Source: Bacteroidales bacterium (lineage in GTDB: Bacteria > Bacteroidota > Bacteroidia > Bacteroidales > UBA10428). Taken from it: a stretch of DNA of 64,000 bases. The position numbers and the translations under genes are program-made. The stretch's first letter is position 1. Each line of letters opens with the position of its first letter. Location of the stretch: NCBI GenBank assembly GCA_016938235.1, contig JAFGVA010000116.1:62001-126000 (forward strand). Reading direction: 5' to 3'. The notes beneath the pieces were generated by a model, which searched no databases, was not told the DNA's origin, and was given only the letters and a program-made list of their open reading frames with translations. Below are positions 63,113 to 64,000 of this stretch, one piece after another.

Positions 63113-64000
63113 ATGATAAAACTGAAGATTGTTTTTTTTGGATTGGCACAACTTATATTTTGTACTATAAGTTTTGGACAGAATCTGGCAGCATACACAG
63201 ATTACATGGGCCGTTTTTATGTTTTTGATAGTGGAGAAAGCATTAAAGTTGACGATTTACCTCCACTGTCGTTAAAGGTAGGTGGTACCTGTGTGCTCTT
63301 TGCCAGTAGTGCCGGACATCTGGTAATGTATTCAAAAGGTAAAGTTACAGAACTGGAAAGAAGCGGCGTTACTGAATATTTTGCCACAGATCATCTGGCT
63401 GCTTACAATATTTATGAAAAACTTAAGGTGGTATATAATGGTGAAGTAATTACTCTAAGCAGCAGGTGTTCGAGCTACAATGTTTCCGATAGCCTGATTT
63501 GTTTTTATGACGAAAACTCCGAATCCTTTAATGTGTTTTATCGGGGTGAAATATTTGAAATAGAATCGGGATTAATAGGAAGACCCATTAGTTTCTGGGC
63601 AGCAGGCGATAATATTGTAGCCTATATATCAAGCCGCAATAACGACTTTAAAATCTGGTATCAAGGGATTACTGAAACCATAAACCGTAATGTTTCAAAT
63701 ACCAGCTTTAAAGCCGGAAGAAATATTGTGGCATATACAGATGAAGTAGAACAGAACTTTAAAGCTTATTATAAAGGTAAAGTCTTTTTACTTGATGATT
63801 TTTTACCTCAATCTTTTAAAGTTGCCGATGATATGGTCGCATTTGTAAGTCAAACGGGCGATTTTAAAGTGTTTTCTGATGGAGAAATTCAACTGATTAA
63901 TTCATTTGAGCCTCAATCGTATATTGCCAAGGATAATTTGCTGGCCTTTAACGAGGATGGGTATTTTAAAATCTGGTACAAAGGTGAGGTTTATGAAATT
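63113..64000 (+). CDS. secreted repeat protein (3' end outside window)
   Basis: An ATG at 63113 opens a frame that runs to the window edge: at least 296 residues. A signal peptide (MIKLKIVFFGLAQLIFCTISFGQ) is followed by repeated units of about 35-40 residues with the motif FK-x-(W/Y/F)-(Y/S)-x-G: NDFKIWYQGI, QNFKAYYKGKV, GDFKVFSDGEI and GYFKIWYKGEVYEI, each followed by a hydrophobic strand such as NIVAYISS, NIVAYTDE, DMVAFVSQ and NLLAFNED. The pattern is that of a beta-propeller or beta-solenoid exported protein. No enzyme motif seen; a T9SS tail could lie beyond the edge. Confidence 0.78.
   Translation, partial: MIKLKIVFFGLAQLIFCTISFGQNLAAYTDYMGRFYVFDSGESIKVDDLPPLSLKVGGTCVLFASSAGHLVMYSKGKVTELERSGVTEYFATDHLAAYNIYEKLKVVYNGEVITLSSRCSSYNVSDSLICFYDENSESFNVFYRGEIFEIESGLIGRPISFWAAGDNIVAYISSRNNDFKIWYQGITETINRNVSNTSFKAGRNIVAYTDEVEQNFKAYYKGKVFLLDDFLPQSFKVADDMVAFVSQTGDFKVFSDGEIQLINSFEPQSYIAKDNLLAFNEDGYFKIWYKGEVYEI

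Overview
The window is a chromosomal segment of a Bacteroidota bacterium, most likely in or near the Bacteroidales/Marinilabiliales. The support is the gliding/T9SS lipoprotein GldB, two proteins with type A T9SS sorting tails, a fused MurF-alanine racemase, a DUF4249/TonB-receptor pair, a Tgt that lacks the usual zinc cysteines, and promoter elements of the Bacteroidota form TAnnTTTG. The DNA is AT-rich. No rRNA, tRNA, CRISPR array, insertion sequence or prophage was seen.

Layout. Positions 1-6852 carry the end of an OmpA-type protein, a YjjG-like HAD phosphatase and gldB on the minus strand, rpmH with its own promoter and terminator, and a coupled PASTA - T9SS cargo - RluD operon. Positions 6853-8579 are a repeat-rich zone around a secreted CBM9-like T9SS cargo gene. 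Positions 8580-10678 are a minus-strand envelope-stress operon: ECF sigma, zinc-finger anti-sigma and two Spy/CnrX-like periplasmic proteins. Era (10902) and Der (16509) GTPases flank an AT-richer insert made of a DUF4249 lipoprotein, a TonB-dependent receptor and a small outer-membrane barrel, preceded by a decayed gene. dnaB, a metallophosphatase and a giant 2-hydroxyacyl-CoA dehydratase activase-like protein follow.

Positions 25800-28344 look like an accessory patch: a broken SBBP-repeat gene, a large secreted coiled-coil protein of unknown function and a long GC-richer hairpin with attC-like architecture. Positions 28345-48891 are mainly housekeeping: NdpA-like protein, a membrane histidine kinase, ispE, a biotin carrier with a carboxyltransferase subunit, an LptF/G permease with tgt, a glycosyltransferase-sigma factor-rsmG run, nadE, an orphan sugar-binding lipoprotein, tag, another glycosyltransferase, a secreted phosphoesterase, murF-alr and tdk.

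Positions 49068-64000 carry rsmI, rmuC, a 2[4Fe-4S] ferredoxin, an M20 amidohydrolase, a TauE-like permease, a 1100-residue propeller/barrel outer-membrane protein, a DUF1573 protein, meaB, lpdA, small unknown genes and the start of a secreted repeat protein that runs off the window.

Functionally the window combines core information processing (rpmH, era, der, rluD, rsmG, rsmI, tgt, dnaB), envelope construction (murF-alr, LptF/G, glycosyltransferases, T9SS parts) and anaerobic acyl-CoA chemistry (dehydratase activase, acyl-CoA carboxylase subunits, MeaB). The least explained parts are the 28167-28305 hairpin with its neighbourhood, the repeat cluster at 6891-8488, the pseudopeptidase-propeller-barrel protein and the small secreted EDWM protein.
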